DNA from: Paludibacteraceae bacterium
GTDB taxonomy: Bacteria > Bacteroidota > Bacteroidia > Bacteroidales > Paludibacteraceae
Assembly: GCA_905235505.1 (NCBI GenBank)
Contig: CAJOMJ010000002.1
Location: forward strand, 16,484-80,483
Direction: 5' to 3'
DNA length: 64,000 bases
Shown here: in pieces, positions 35,559 through 44,685 of the stretch
How the letters are laid out: every line of letters starts with the position of its first letter
Numbering within the stretch: the stretch's first letter is position 1
Program-made: the position numbers and the translations under genes
The notes under the pieces: generated by a model
Databases searched by the model: none
Told to the model about the DNA's origin: nothing
What the model saw: only the letters and a program-made list of their open reading frames with translations

Positions 35559-36463
35559 TGAAACGGCAATGTCTTATATTAGTTTTCTGTGCTGTAGTCT
35601 CCCTGGCTGCAGCACAGAAAATTGTGCCTGTAAGCGGCGAATATACATATTACGCCCCTTCTACCATCACTCTTGAGCAGGCAAAACAAGAAGCTCTGCT
35701 GCAAACACGGTTGCATGTGCTTGCTGCCAAGTTCGGCACCTCTATCAACTCCACAACCAATATACACTTGGAAAACGCCGAGCAGGACAATAGTCGCTCC
35801 CGAACAGAAGTTCATACTCTGGCAACTCACGAGGTGAAAGGCGAGTGGATAGAGGATACGCGCGAGCCCATGCAGGAGATAAGTTACGACCGTTCAATGC
35901 GCAACACAACCATCATTCACACCACTGTTTGGGGTAAGGCCCGGGAGATAATTGCCGCCAAGGCAGATATAGCAGTGCATCTTTTGAAAGATACATTGCT
36001 TGCCGCAGAGAGCGATGTCTTTCGCGAGGGGCAACAGTTTTACCTCTCCTTGCAGTCGCCAGTCTCCGGTTTTGCGGCAGTATATCTGCTTGACAATGAC
36101 GAGGAAACCGCCTATTGTCTGTTGCCTTCTGCCAATGACTATAGAGGTGCCGTCCCCATTGATGCAAACATGCAGTATATCTTCTTTTCAGAGGATTATG
36201 CAGACAACCACTATTCCGCAGAAAACAACCCTCTCGGAATAGAATATTATTTCACCACTTCCCGCTCTGTTTCTTTCAATAGCATAATGCTCGTTTTCTC
36301 ACCCACTGAGTTCTTCAAAGCCAACGACCGTCAAGAACAACATGAGCAATATGTTCTCCCTCGTGAGACAACTATCGGTCAGTTCAACCGCTGGCTCATC
36401 AGTTGCAAGACCCGCGATGTGCAGATGGTGGATAAACTGATATCCGTAAAGATAGTTAAGTAA
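35558..36463 (+). CDS. Exported DUF4384-like protein
   Basis: A 301-residue protein with a signal peptide (CLILVFCAVVSLAAAQ). The N-terminal part (about 20-140) carries TITLEQAKQEALLQTRLHVLAAKFG, like other LPP20/FlgT-type sequences, and the C-terminal part (about 145-290) matches DUF4384: FREGQQFYLSLQSPVSGFAAVYLLDNDEETAYCLLP. DUF4384 domains are often linked to proteases or kinases in bacterial surface systems. It starts inside the stop codon of the previous gene and is 7 bp from the next. Confidence 0.65.
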   Translation: MKRQCLILVFCAVVSLAAAQKIVPVSGEYTYYAPSTITLEQAKQEALLQTRLHVLAAKFGTSINSTTNIHLENAEQDNSRSRTEVHTLATHEVKGEWIEDTREPMQEISYDRSMRNTTIIHTTVWGKAREIIAAKADIAVHLLKDTLLAAESDVFREGQQFYLSLQSPVSGFAAVYLLDNDEETAYCLLPSANDYRGAVPIDANMQYIFFSEDYADNHYSAENNPLGIEYYFTTSRSVSFNSIMLVFSPTEFFKANDRQEQHEQYVLPRETTIGQFNRWLISCKTRDVQMVDKLISVKIVK

Positions 36464-36470
36464 TTGTTAT

Positions 36471-37925
36471 ATGAAAGCAAGATTCGTTTTTCTCGCCCTT
36501 ACAATCAGTGTTCTATGTCATGCCCAATCATTCGAGGAACGCTACCGCCAGTTCCGTCAGCAGGCACAGCAAGAGTACACAGACTTTCGTGATGCTGCCA
36601 ATCAGCATTATTCTGAGTTTCTGCGCTCTGCATGGGAGTACTATAAAATAGAACCTGCCATACCCAAACCAAAAGAAGAAGATGTGCCGCCGGTGGTGTA
36701 TGACGACAAACAGGGCGAAAAAAACAATGAACATGAGGACAATCCTGTTCCTTACGATGATATTCTCACTCAACCCCAACCCTCACCTCAACCACAGCCT
36801 GTCTCGCCCATAATAGAGAACAATGAGCATGAGAACTCGTTGCAGTTGAAGTTTTATGGCACAGAACTTACGTTTCGCTATCCTAAGCAAGGCTTCTCTC
36901 TCAAGAGTGTCAGTGGAGATAATCTTGCTAATGCCTGGCAGGAGTTGTCTTCTGCTAAATATGATAACCTGATATACGACTGTCTCTCAGCGCGTGACAA
37001 CCTCCGACTATGCGACTGGGCATATCTTAGTCTGCTTCAAACTATAAGCGAAAGTGTTTGTGGCAAGGGTAATGCCGCCGTCTTTCTACAGGCCTTCGTG
37101 TATGTGCAGTCAGGCTATCAGATGCGGTTTGCAGTCAATCAGCAGCAACTGTATATGCTTGTCGGTACTAAGTATGTTCTGTATGATCGGGGCTATTTCA
37201 CTTTGGATGGTATGCGCTTCTTCCCATTGTCAGATATAAGTAAGATTGCAGACGGCATGCAGATATGTAGCGGTGCCTTCGAGCATGAACAACCATTCTC
37301 TCTCCGGATACCACATGAACAGAAATTCACATTCCACCCGTCAAAACAAATCACTCGCAGGGCGCAATCGGGTGTGACGGCGCAGATGTGCGTAAACAGG
37401 AATCTCATTGACTTCTACAATTATTATCCGACAGGTCACTATGGAGAAGATTTTTCCAATCGTTGGGTTACCTATGCCAACTCTCCCTTGGATGAACATC
37501 TAAAACAACAACTCTATCCTGCACTCAGTCAAGCTGTTCGCGGAGTTCCTGAACTACAGGCCGTCAGTCTCTTGCTCAATTGGGTGCAGACTGCTTTCGA
37601 ATATGAATACGATGATAAAGTGTGGGGTGCAGACCGCGCATTCTTTCCTGCCGAGTCGCTCTATTATCCGTATTGCGACTGTGAAGACCGTAGCATTCTC
37701 TTCTCTCGGATTGTGCGGGACCTGCTCGGACTTGATGTTGTACTTCTCTACTACCCCGGACATCTTGCCACTGCAGTCTGCTTTAATCAGCCTGTCGGTG
37801 GAGACTATCTCAATGTAAAAGGTAAACGCTATGTTGTCTGCGACCCGACATATATAGGTGCACCCGTAGGGGCCACCATGCCGGGAATGGACAACAAAAC
37901 AGCCAAAGTGATACTGCTTAACTGA
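36471..37925 (+). CDS. Exported transglutaminase-fold protein
   Basis: A 484-residue protein with a signal peptide (FLALTISVLCHAQ). A helical stretch rich in Gln, Tyr and Arg (about 20-60) and a Pro/Asp/Glu linker (about 62-120) precede the main part. Near the C-terminus a papain-like triad is plausible: Cys404 in YCDCEDRSILFSRIV, His431 in YPGHLATAVCF, and Asp458 in VVCDPTYIGAP. This order (Cys-His-Asp) is that of transglutaminase-like enzymes, which may hydrolyse or cross-link peptides. Last gene of the run headed by the caspase-like peptidase. Activity is inferred from the triad only. Confidence 0.75.
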   Translation: MKARFVFLALTISVLCHAQSFEERYRQFRQQAQQEYTDFRDAANQHYSEFLRSAWEYYKIEPAIPKPKEEDVPPVVYDDKQGEKNNEHEDNPVPYDDILTQPQPSPQPQPVSPIIENNEHENSLQLKFYGTELTFRYPKQGFSLKSVSGDNLANAWQELSSAKYDNLIYDCLSARDNLRLCDWAYLSLLQTISESVCGKGNAAVFLQAFVYVQSGYQMRFAVNQQQLYMLVGTKYVLYDRGYFTLDGMRFFPLSDISKIADGMQICSGAFEHEQPFSLRIPHEQKFTFHPSKQITRRAQSGVTAQMCVNRNLIDFYNYYPTGHYGEDFSNRWVTYANSPLDEHLKQQLYPALSQAVRGVPELQAVSLLLNWVQTAFEYEYDDKVWGADRAFFPAESLYYPYCDCEDRSILFSRIVRDLLGLDVVLLYYPGHLATAVCFNQPVGGDYLNVKGKRYVVCDPTYIGAPVGATMPGMDNKTAKVILLN

Positions 37926-38346
37926 CTTCCATACTGCAGTATTATCGTGGCTTCTTAAGTACATCAGCAACAAGTTCCTATTTCTTTGTGAAAAATTCAT
38001 TTCACAAAGGTTGATATTCTGTTTATCTCTGTAAATTAACATATCTGTCTGTACTTCACTATCCGCGGATATTACGGAGAGAATGTGTTATATATGATAT
38101 TTTGGTTGGCAGAAATCATGCTGCGGTTACCATGATCTTGTAGTCAAATCGCAGGTTGAGGGCAGGGTGGTTATGGTTAAACGGTTGCATGCAGTCAGCT
38201 TCTTTATATCTGATTTAAATCTTACGTGCAATGTAATAGTGTTGTGCTTGCAATATGCAGCAGCTCTGTATAAGCGGTGCAACAGCAGATTCATGTAGCA
38301 TAGAAGTGCGGAATTTTAAGATAAACGATAAAAAAAGTATGGAAAT
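37926..38346. other. Gene-free gap with one strong inverted repeat
   Basis: About 420 bp without a credible gene. A 10-bp perfect inverted repeat, CTTTGTGAAA (37984-37993) with TTTCACAAAG (38000-38009), has a 6-nt loop but no T run; it could end the preceding operon or bind a regulator. The promoter of the next gene follows. Confidence 0.45.
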
Positions 38347-38378
38347 TTTGTATGATTGTGAGTTTTTGTGTAACTTTG
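38347..38378 (+). promoter_or_regulatory. Promoter of the GH3-sphingolipid gene run
   Basis: TTTG at 38347-38350, a 20-bp spacer, TAACTTTG at 38371-38378. The leader is about 120 nt and purine-rich. This is the only promoter I see before 45475, so 38505-45468 may be one transcript. Confidence 0.7.
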
Positions 38379-38504
38379 TCGGCTGAATTTGTTAGAATGA
38401 GAAAGAAGGGGTGTATGCAAACAGAAATCAGGGGGATGAGAAACGGAGTAGAATAGTGTAGGGGAGAGGGGACGGATAACAAAATATTATAACAGAGAAA
38501 CTCA

Positions 38505-40202
38505 ATGAAGAAGACAGACAATTCGTTTATACCCAATATTCTCCTGCGTATAGCAGGCAAGCAGCAGTATAGGGCACTAAAACGTGCTTGCCGTAATCCG
38601 CGCAAGGCGCAGGAACTTGTACTGAGGAGCATACTCACTTATGCGGTAAACTCGGTATATGGTAAGGAGCATAATTTCGCCGAAATACTTAAGGCAGAGA
38701 CTTCGGAAGATTTATTCATAAGGTATCAGAAAGCGGTTCCCGCACAGGATTATGAGCAACTGAGGCCTTATGTAGAGCGCCACAAGCAGGGCGAGGAGAA
38801 TGTGCTTTTCCCCGGCAAACCGCGTATGTATGCAACCACATCGGGCACTACCAAGCAACCGAAGTGGATTCCGCTGACCGACATCTATCTGAAGAATGTA
38901 TATCAGAAGATGACATATGTCTGGCTATACAATTATATCCACCATCGAAGTAAGACGTTTGCGGGTAAGGTGGTATTCATGGTCAGTTCTGCCACAGAAG
39001 GTCATGCGCCCGATGGCACGATATACGGAGCCGTGTCGGGTGTGCTTCAGAAAGATGCACCTGAAATGATACGTCAGTTGTATGCATCGGTGCCGGAGAT
39101 ATTCGAGATAAAAGACTATGCTGCACGATATTATACACTGATGCGAATAACGGTGGAGCAGTATGTTACACTTGTGATAATGCCCAACCCGTCGTCAGTA
39201 GTAGAGATGCAGAACACGCTTGCAGAACATTTTGATGCGATTTGCGATGATATAGAACACGGAACATTGTCGGAAAAATACGACATTCCGGAAGATATCC
39301 GCAAGTCGCTTCTTAATAAAGTGACCCCTAATCCCGAGCGTGCAAACGAGTTGAGAGAACTGAAGCATAAGTTCGGTGAGGTTCTGCCCAAACATTACTG
39401 GCCTGACGTGCAGATTCTTAGTACGTGGAAATGCGGCAATACGCAGATATACATAGAGAAATTCAAAGACTGGTTCCCAGAAGATTGTTTCTATCAGGAG
39501 TTGGGATATTTTGCCACCGAATGCCGTTTCGGACTTGTGTTCGACGATACGGTAAACTCTGTTCTCTTTCCGCATTTCCATTATTACGAGTTTGTGGAGG
39601 AGAGCGAGATAGGCAAACCGAATGCCTCTTTCCTGCAACTTGACGAGTTGGTGGAAGGCAAACGATATTGTCCATACGTCACCACATATTCAGGACTTTA
39701 CAGATACAACATGAGTGATTTGGTGGAGGTGGGACCTTCGTTTTGGAATACTCCTACCGTTCACATGATTCAGAAGGTTAACGGAATAGTGAGCATGACG
39801 GGCGAGAAGTTGTATGAAGGTCAGTATATAGAAGCGGTGAGAGAGGCGGAAAAGCAACTGAAGATGAAGACCCGCTTCTTCGTAGGCTTTGCCGACTTGT
39901 CAGCAATGGCATATCAGTTCTATTATGAGTTTGTAAATCAGGATACTACTCAGGAGGCGGCAGAGCGCTTCTCCAAGCGGGTGGACGAGATACTGCAGCG
40001 AATCAACATAGAGTACAAAGCGAAGCGCGAGAGTTTCCGCCTTAAAGAACCCCGTACTCACCGTCTGCGCAGAGACGCTTTTGCCAAGTTCAAGAAGAAG
40101 AGTATAGCCGACGGCACCGGTAGAGACGGTCAGTTCAAACTCAATCTGCTGATGCAGGACGACAAACGCAAGGATAAGTTTGACCAACTTGAGATGAACT
40201 GA
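38505..40202 (+). CDS. GH3 family acyl-adenylating enzyme, copy 1
   Basis: A 565-residue soluble protein of the GH3 family (plant auxin-amido synthetase relatives, ANL superfamily). GH3 enzymes activate a carboxylic acid with ATP and join it to an amine. ATP-binding motif 1 is TTSGTTKQPKWIPLT (about 111-125); YSGLYRYNMSDLVEV and VSMTGEKLYEGQYIEAV match the later nucleotide-binding motifs. The acid and amine are unknown. The second copy follows after 55 bp and is highly similar along its whole length. Downstream lie a HAD phosphatase, an acyltransferase, serine palmitoyltransferase and a reductase. Confidence 0.88.
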   Translation: MKKTDNSFIPNILLRIAGKQQYRALKRACRNPRKAQELVLRSILTYAVNSVYGKEHNFAEILKAETSEDLFIRYQKAVPAQDYEQLRPYVERHKQGEENVLFPGKPRMYATTSGTTKQPKWIPLTDIYLKNVYQKMTYVWLYNYIHHRSKTFAGKVVFMVSSATEGHAPDGTIYGAVSGVLQKDAPEMIRQLYASVPEIFEIKDYAARYYTLMRITVEQYVTLVIMPNPSSVVEMQNTLAEHFDAICDDIEHGTLSEKYDIPEDIRKSLLNKVTPNPERANELRELKHKFGEVLPKHYWPDVQILSTWKCGNTQIYIEKFKDWFPEDCFYQELGYFATECRFGLVFDDTVNSVLFPHFHYYEFVEESEIGKPNASFLQLDELVEGKRYCPYVTTYSGLYRYNMSDLVEVGPSFWNTPTVHMIQKVNGIVSMTGEKLYEGQYIEAVREAEKQLKMKTRFFVGFADLSAMAYQFYYEFVNQDTTQEAAERFSKRVDEILQRINIEYKAKRESFRLKEPRTHRLRRDAFAKFKKKSIADGTGRDGQFKLNLLMQDDKRKDKFDQLEMN

Positions 40203-40257
40203 CAACACAATTGAAACAAACAAATATAAAATACAACAATCAAAACATCTAAGCATT

Positions 40258-41955
40258 ATGGAAAAACCTGAATGTCCTTTTGTGCCAAATTTTCTGCTGA
40301 GTATGGCAGGTGGCATACAATATCTGAAGTTGAAATCTGTCAGCAAGAATCCTCGTAAGACGAGCGAGAGTACACTTCGTGGCATACTGGAGTATGCTAA
40401 AGATTCTGTTTATGGAAAGGAGCATCACTTCGAAGAGATACTGAAAGCTAAGGATGATAAAGAGTTATACAGCCTTTATCAGAAGTATGTTCCTGCTCAG
40501 GACTATGAGAGTTTGCGCCCATACGTTGAGCGTCATAAAAACGGTGAAGCAGATGTGCTGTTCCCCGGAAAACCTATAATGTATGCAACCACAAGCGGTA
40601 CAACCAAAGAACCTAAGTGGGTACCTATCACGAAAGTCTATCTTGATTCAGTGTATGGCAAGATGACAAAAGTATGGTTGTTCAACTTTATCAAGAATCG
40701 CCCGAAGGTATTCACAGGTAAGATAGTAAGTATAGTAGGCAAGGTGGTAGAGGGCTATGCACCCGATGGCACTGTCTTCGGCTCTGTTAGCGGTGTGACA
40801 CAGCGCGATTGCCCGAATTTCGTGAAGAAACTCTATGCTTCGCCGTCCGATATATTCTCAATTACCGACTACCATGCACGCTACTATGCTATCATGCGTA
40901 TGGGTATTGAAAGAAATGTCACGCTTATTGTTACTGCCAATCCTTCCACCATTGTGGAGATGCAGAATAATGTAAATGAGTATTACGACCAGTATGTAGA
41001 AGATATAGAGAAGGGTACCATCAACGAAAATCTTGATATCGCTCCTGAGATTCGTGCCGCTCTGATGCCTTATTTCAAACCAAATCCTGAACGGGCTGCG
41101 GAATTGCGTGCTCTTAAGGAGAAATACGGTCGCGTCTTGCCAAAACACTATTGGCCTAACTTGCAAGTGCTGAATACATGGAAGTGTGGTAATACAAAGG
41201 TATATCTCGACAAATTCAAAGACTCGTTCCCAGAGCAGATGTTGCACCAGGAGTTCGGTTATTTTTCTTCGGAATGCCGCTTCGGACTTGTGCTTGACGA
41301 CACCAACAATACAGTGCTCTTCCCGCATTTCCATTATTATGAGTTTGTAGAAGAGAATGAGATAGAGAGCGAGAACCCTCATTTCCTGCAGTTGCATGAG
41401 TTGCAGGAAGGTAAACGCTATTGCCCGTTTGTGACTACATACGCAGGTCTCTACCGCTACAACATGAACGACTTGGTTGAGGTCGGACCGAAATTCTGTA
41501 ATACTCCTACGGTTCACATGATTCAGAAAGTGAACGGTATAGTTACCATGACAGGCGAGAAACTTCATGAGAAGCAGTTCATAGATGCAGTGCGCGAAAC
41601 AGAGAAAGAACTGAATATGCCTCTTCGTTTCTTCATTGGTTTTGCCGATTTGGATATCTCTGCCTATCGTTTCTACTATGAGTTTGCCGACCTTGCCACC
41701 ACGCAGCAGAAGGCAGAGGAGTTTACAAAGCGCGTTGACGAACTGCTTATGCAATATAATATTGAGTATAAGGCAAAGCGCGACTCCCTGCGCGTAAAAG
41801 ACCCTGTAACTCACCGCTTGCAGAAAGACTCGTTTGAGACATTCAAGGCACAATGTATCGCCGAGGGCTCAAGAGACGGTCAGTTCAAAGTGAATCTGCT
41901 GCTGCAAGACGAGAAGAGACTCGCCAAATTCAAAAAACTTGTGATTACAGACTGA
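40258..41955 (+). CDS. GH3 family acyl-adenylating enzyme, copy 2
   Basis: A second 565-residue GH3 protein from a tandem duplication. The same motifs occur at the same positions (TTSGTTKEPKWVPIT, YAGLYRYNMNDLVEV, VTMTGEKLHEKQFIDAV). The two differ at many scattered positions but hardly in length, so the duplication is old and both copies are under selection, which suggests different substrates. The HAD gene starts 7 bp after its stop. Confidence 0.88.
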   Translation: MEKPECPFVPNFLLSMAGGIQYLKLKSVSKNPRKTSESTLRGILEYAKDSVYGKEHHFEEILKAKDDKELYSLYQKYVPAQDYESLRPYVERHKNGEADVLFPGKPIMYATTSGTTKEPKWVPITKVYLDSVYGKMTKVWLFNFIKNRPKVFTGKIVSIVGKVVEGYAPDGTVFGSVSGVTQRDCPNFVKKLYASPSDIFSITDYHARYYAIMRMGIERNVTLIVTANPSTIVEMQNNVNEYYDQYVEDIEKGTINENLDIAPEIRAALMPYFKPNPERAAELRALKEKYGRVLPKHYWPNLQVLNTWKCGNTKVYLDKFKDSFPEQMLHQEFGYFSSECRFGLVLDDTNNTVLFPHFHYYEFVEENEIESENPHFLQLHELQEGKRYCPFVTTYAGLYRYNMNDLVEVGPKFCNTPTVHMIQKVNGIVTMTGEKLHEKQFIDAVRETEKELNMPLRFFIGFADLDISAYRFYYEFADLATTQQKAEEFTKRVDELLMQYNIEYKAKRDSLRVKDPVTHRLQKDSFETFKAQCIAEGSRDGQFKVNLLLQDEKRLAKFKKLVITD

Positions 41956-41962
41956 TATTCAG

Positions 41963-42583
41963 ATGAAACAACTGAGAATAGAAGATATCGATTTGGAAGG
42001 TGTAAAAGCCGTAGTATTCGATTTGGATGGTACTTTGTATGATAAGCATCACCTCGCTTGGTATCTTATCTTTGCTGATTTGCGGCATGCGCTTTGGATT
42101 CATGCAGAGCGCATTGCCCGCAAAAAGCTGAAAGGGCAGGATTTCGGAGATGCGGATACATTCTACAAGACGATGTTTTCTTATATCTCAGAAAAGAGAA
42201 ATGTTCCTTATCAGGCAGTAAAAGAGTGGTATAACGAGAGTTATATGCCCTCAATGACGGAGATTCTATATACTCACTATCAGGCTGCCGACTACGTGCT
42301 GCCTCTGCTCAAGCAACTGAATGAGTCGGGTATCAAGACGATTGTACTGTCCGACTACGGCTGTGTAGAAGATAAAATCAGAGCCATCGGCTTGGAACCA
42401 AAGATGTTCGACTATTGTGTGTCTGCACCGGAGTTGGGTGGTCTGAAACCCAATAAACAGTTGTATGAGCGACTCCTGAAACTGATGAGGGTAAAGCCAA
42501 AAGAGGCTATGATGATAGGCGACAGAATGGATACTGACGGCGAAGGAGCCGAGGCGGCGGGTATGAGATATATGATTATATAG
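41963..42583 (+). CDS. HAD-family phosphatase
   Basis: A 206-residue soluble hydrolase of the HAD superfamily. Motif I is VVFDLDGTLYD (nucleophile and acid Asp, about 17-27), motif II TIVLSDYG (about 131), motif III Lys in LGGLKPNKQLYERLL, and motif IV MIGDRMDTDGEGAEAAG. A helical cap (about 30-110) follows motif I. The substrate cannot be told; its place between the GH3 genes and a lipid acyltransferase suggests a lipid or lipid-precursor phosphate. Confidence 0.88.
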   Translation: MKQLRIEDIDLEGVKAVVFDLDGTLYDKHHLAWYLIFADLRHALWIHAERIARKKLKGQDFGDADTFYKTMFSYISEKRNVPYQAVKEWYNESYMPSMTEILYTHYQAADYVLPLLKQLNESGIKTIVLSDYGCVEDKIRAIGLEPKMFDYCVSAPELGGLKPNKQLYERLLKLMRVKPKEAMMIGDRMDTDGEGAEAAGMRYMII

Positions 42584-42610
42584 ACGCTACAACCGACAAC
42601 ATACATTATC

Positions 42611-43468
42611 ATGAATATACGCTACGACGATTTGAAAGTGAGAGAAGGTGAGTATGTGCCCGAGATAGGCAGGACTTACCCCGAACATAACCCCGATCAG
42701 AGTGTGTTGCACCCTGTATATACCGACAATCAGGTGTTTGATGAGAACTATCCGTATTTGGATGACTCGTTCCGGTTCAATCTGAACAATTGGATAGGGT
42801 ATTACTTATTCCTATATCCGATAGTATTCCCGCTTAATTGCATAAAGAACGGTCTGAGAATAAAAGGCAGAGAGAACCTGAGAAAATACAGAAAACAACT
42901 CAATAAGAATGGGGCAATCACCATTAGTAACCATTGCAATCGTCTTGATGCACCATGCGTGCTTAGCGCAGTGTTTGCTAACAGACACACACGCATTCCG
43001 ATGTATGCTCCTAACTTCAATACCAAAGACCGCTGGTATATGTGGGCGGTTGGAGGTATCCCTGTTCCTGAAACAGGATTTGAGGCAATGAAGCGCTTCA
43101 ATGCCGCCTTCGATGAGTTTAATCGCAGGAAGTGGTGGTTTCATATCTTTCCTGAAGCAGCACGCTGGGATGGTTACAAGCCTCTCAGACCCTTTAGAAA
43201 AGGAGCTTTCACCATGGCGTATAAATACGACAAACCATTGTTGCCATGCGTGATAACCTATCGCGAGAGAAAAGGTATTTACAAGTTGTTTGGCAAGGCA
43301 GACGAACCCTTGCTTTCAGTTACCATAGGTGAACCTGTTTTCCCCGATAAAACCCGTCCGAGAAAGCAAGAGGTGGACAGACTGAGAGAAGTGTGCCACT
43401 TGCAGATGCAGCGTATGGCAGGTATCGAACATAACACATGGCCCATAGTGCCTGAGGACGAATCGTAA
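42611..43468 (+). CDS. PlsC-like acyltransferase
   Basis: A 285-residue lipid acyltransferase. Block I is ISNHCNRLDAPCVL (His and Asp four residues apart, about 97-103), with FPEAARWDGYKPLRPFRKGAF as block III and LPCVITYRERKG as block IV. One hydrophobic segment (YYLFLYPIVFPLNCI, about 66-80) can anchor it to the membrane. It is separated by 27 bp from the HAD gene and 30 bp from the serine palmitoyltransferase start. The substrate is unknown; 1-acyl-glycerol-3-phosphate or a sphingoid acceptor would fit. Confidence 0.82.
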   Translation: MNIRYDDLKVREGEYVPEIGRTYPEHNPDQSVLHPVYTDNQVFDENYPYLDDSFRFNLNNWIGYYLFLYPIVFPLNCIKNGLRIKGRENLRKYRKQLNKNGAITISNHCNRLDAPCVLSAVFANRHTRIPMYAPNFNTKDRWYMWAVGGIPVPETGFEAMKRFNAAFDEFNRRKWWFHIFPEAARWDGYKPLRPFRKGAFTMAYKYDKPLLPCVITYRERKGIYKLFGKADEPLLSVTIGEPVFPDKTRPRKQEVDRLREVCHLQMQRMAGIEHNTWPIVPEDES

Positions 43469-43498
43469 CAAGAGATATTAATTTTGAAACTAAGATAT

Positions 43499-44683
43499 AT
43501 GGATTTATTTGCTAAATGTAATCATGAACTCTTAAACCGCACGCGGGAGTTAGGAGTCTATCCCTATTTCCATGAACTACAGTCGCGTCAGGCTCCTGTT
43601 GTTACAATGGAGGGCAGACGGGTGATAATGCTTGGAAGCAACAACTACCTCGGTCTCACAGAAGATGACGAAGTGATCGAGGCAGGTATCAATGCCCTAT
43701 ATAAATATGGTACGGGTTGCAGTGGCTCAAGATTCCTGAACGGTACTCTTGACTTGCACAAGGAGCTTGAGAGAGAACTTGCCGCATTCGTGGGGAAAGA
43801 AGATGGTATGACCTGCGCCACAGGCTTTCAGTCTAACCTCGCCATCATCTCTGCCATCGCAGGCAGAAACGACTATATACTCAACGACAAAGAAAACCAC
43901 GCATCTATCTACGATGCTTGCCGCTTGAGTTATGCAACCACCCTTCGATACAACCATAGCGATATGGGAGACCTTGAGAAACAACTCAAGCGTATTCCTG
44001 ACACGGCAGGCAAACTCATTATTACCGACGGAGTGTTCTCCATGCGCGGTGACATCTGCAAACTGCCTGAGATATGCGCCTTGGCAGAGAAATACGGGGC
44101 AAGAGTGATGATTGATGATGCTCACGGATTCGGAGTGCTTGGCAATGGTGGGCGGGGCACAGCCGACTATTTCGGCCTGACCGATAAAGTGGATATCATC
44201 TCTCTCACATTCTCCAAGTCGCTCGCTTCGATAGGCGGATGCATGCTTACTACCCATCATGTGGCAGACTGGATTCGCCATGTGTCACGGCCGTTTATCT
44301 TCTCTGCCAGCATGACACCTGCCTCTACTGCCACTGCTCTCGCTGCTCTGCGTAAACTCAAAGCACACCCCGAGATGTGCGACAATCTGAAGAAGATATC
44401 GGCTTATTTCCGCAAGAGTCTGCTTGAAAGCGGCGTTAAGATTATCGAGGCTCCCACACCTGTTGTTCCCATCTTCACCTACAACTCGCTCGACACCTTC
44501 TACTATGGCAAACGTCTGTTTGAAGAAGGTGTGTATGTGAACCCCGTTATCGCCCCGGCATGCGTGGAAGGCGAGTGCCTCCTGCGCTCTACTCTGATGG
44601 CAACGCATACTATGCCTGTTGTGGACGAAGCAGTGGAGATAATAAGTCGGGTGCTGAAAGCTGGTATTCCTGAAACATGGTGA
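43499..44683 (+). CDS. spt: Serine palmitoyltransferase-like PLP enzyme
   Basis: A 394-residue enzyme of the alpha-oxoamine synthase family (serine palmitoyltransferase, KBL, AONS). It condenses an amino acid with an acyl-CoA or acyl-ACP; I favour serine plus a fatty acyl group, the first step of sphingolipid synthesis. GVYPYFHELQSRQAPVV, YGTGCSGSRFLNGTLDLHKELE and the PLP lysine in TFSKSLASIGG match Bacteroides serine palmitoyltransferase as I recall it. The Asp in IDDAHGFGVLG holds the PLP ring. The TTG frame at 43484 is possible, but the ATG at 43499 is preferred. The next gene, a ketoreductase candidate, starts 2 bp later. AONS for biotin is the main alternative. Confidence 0.85.
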   Translation: MDLFAKCNHELLNRTRELGVYPYFHELQSRQAPVVTMEGRRVIMLGSNNYLGLTEDDEVIEAGINALYKYGTGCSGSRFLNGTLDLHKELERELAAFVGKEDGMTCATGFQSNLAIISAIAGRNDYILNDKENHASIYDACRLSYATTLRYNHSDMGDLEKQLKRIPDTAGKLIITDGVFSMRGDICKLPEICALAEKYGARVMIDDAHGFGVLGNGGRGTADYFGLTDKVDIISLTFSKSLASIGGCMLTTHHVADWIRHVSRPFIFSASMTPASTATALAALRKLKAHPEMCDNLKKISAYFRKSLLESGVKIIEAPTPVVPIFTYNSLDTFYYGKRLFEEGVYVNPVIAPACVEGECLLRSTLMATHTMPVVDEAVEIISRVLKAGIPETW

Positions 44684-44685
44684 TT

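Noticed and set aside
40858-41853. 331-codon frame opposite the second GH3 gene
   Set aside because: Shadow frame; similar long antisense frames occur opposite several highly biased genes in this window.
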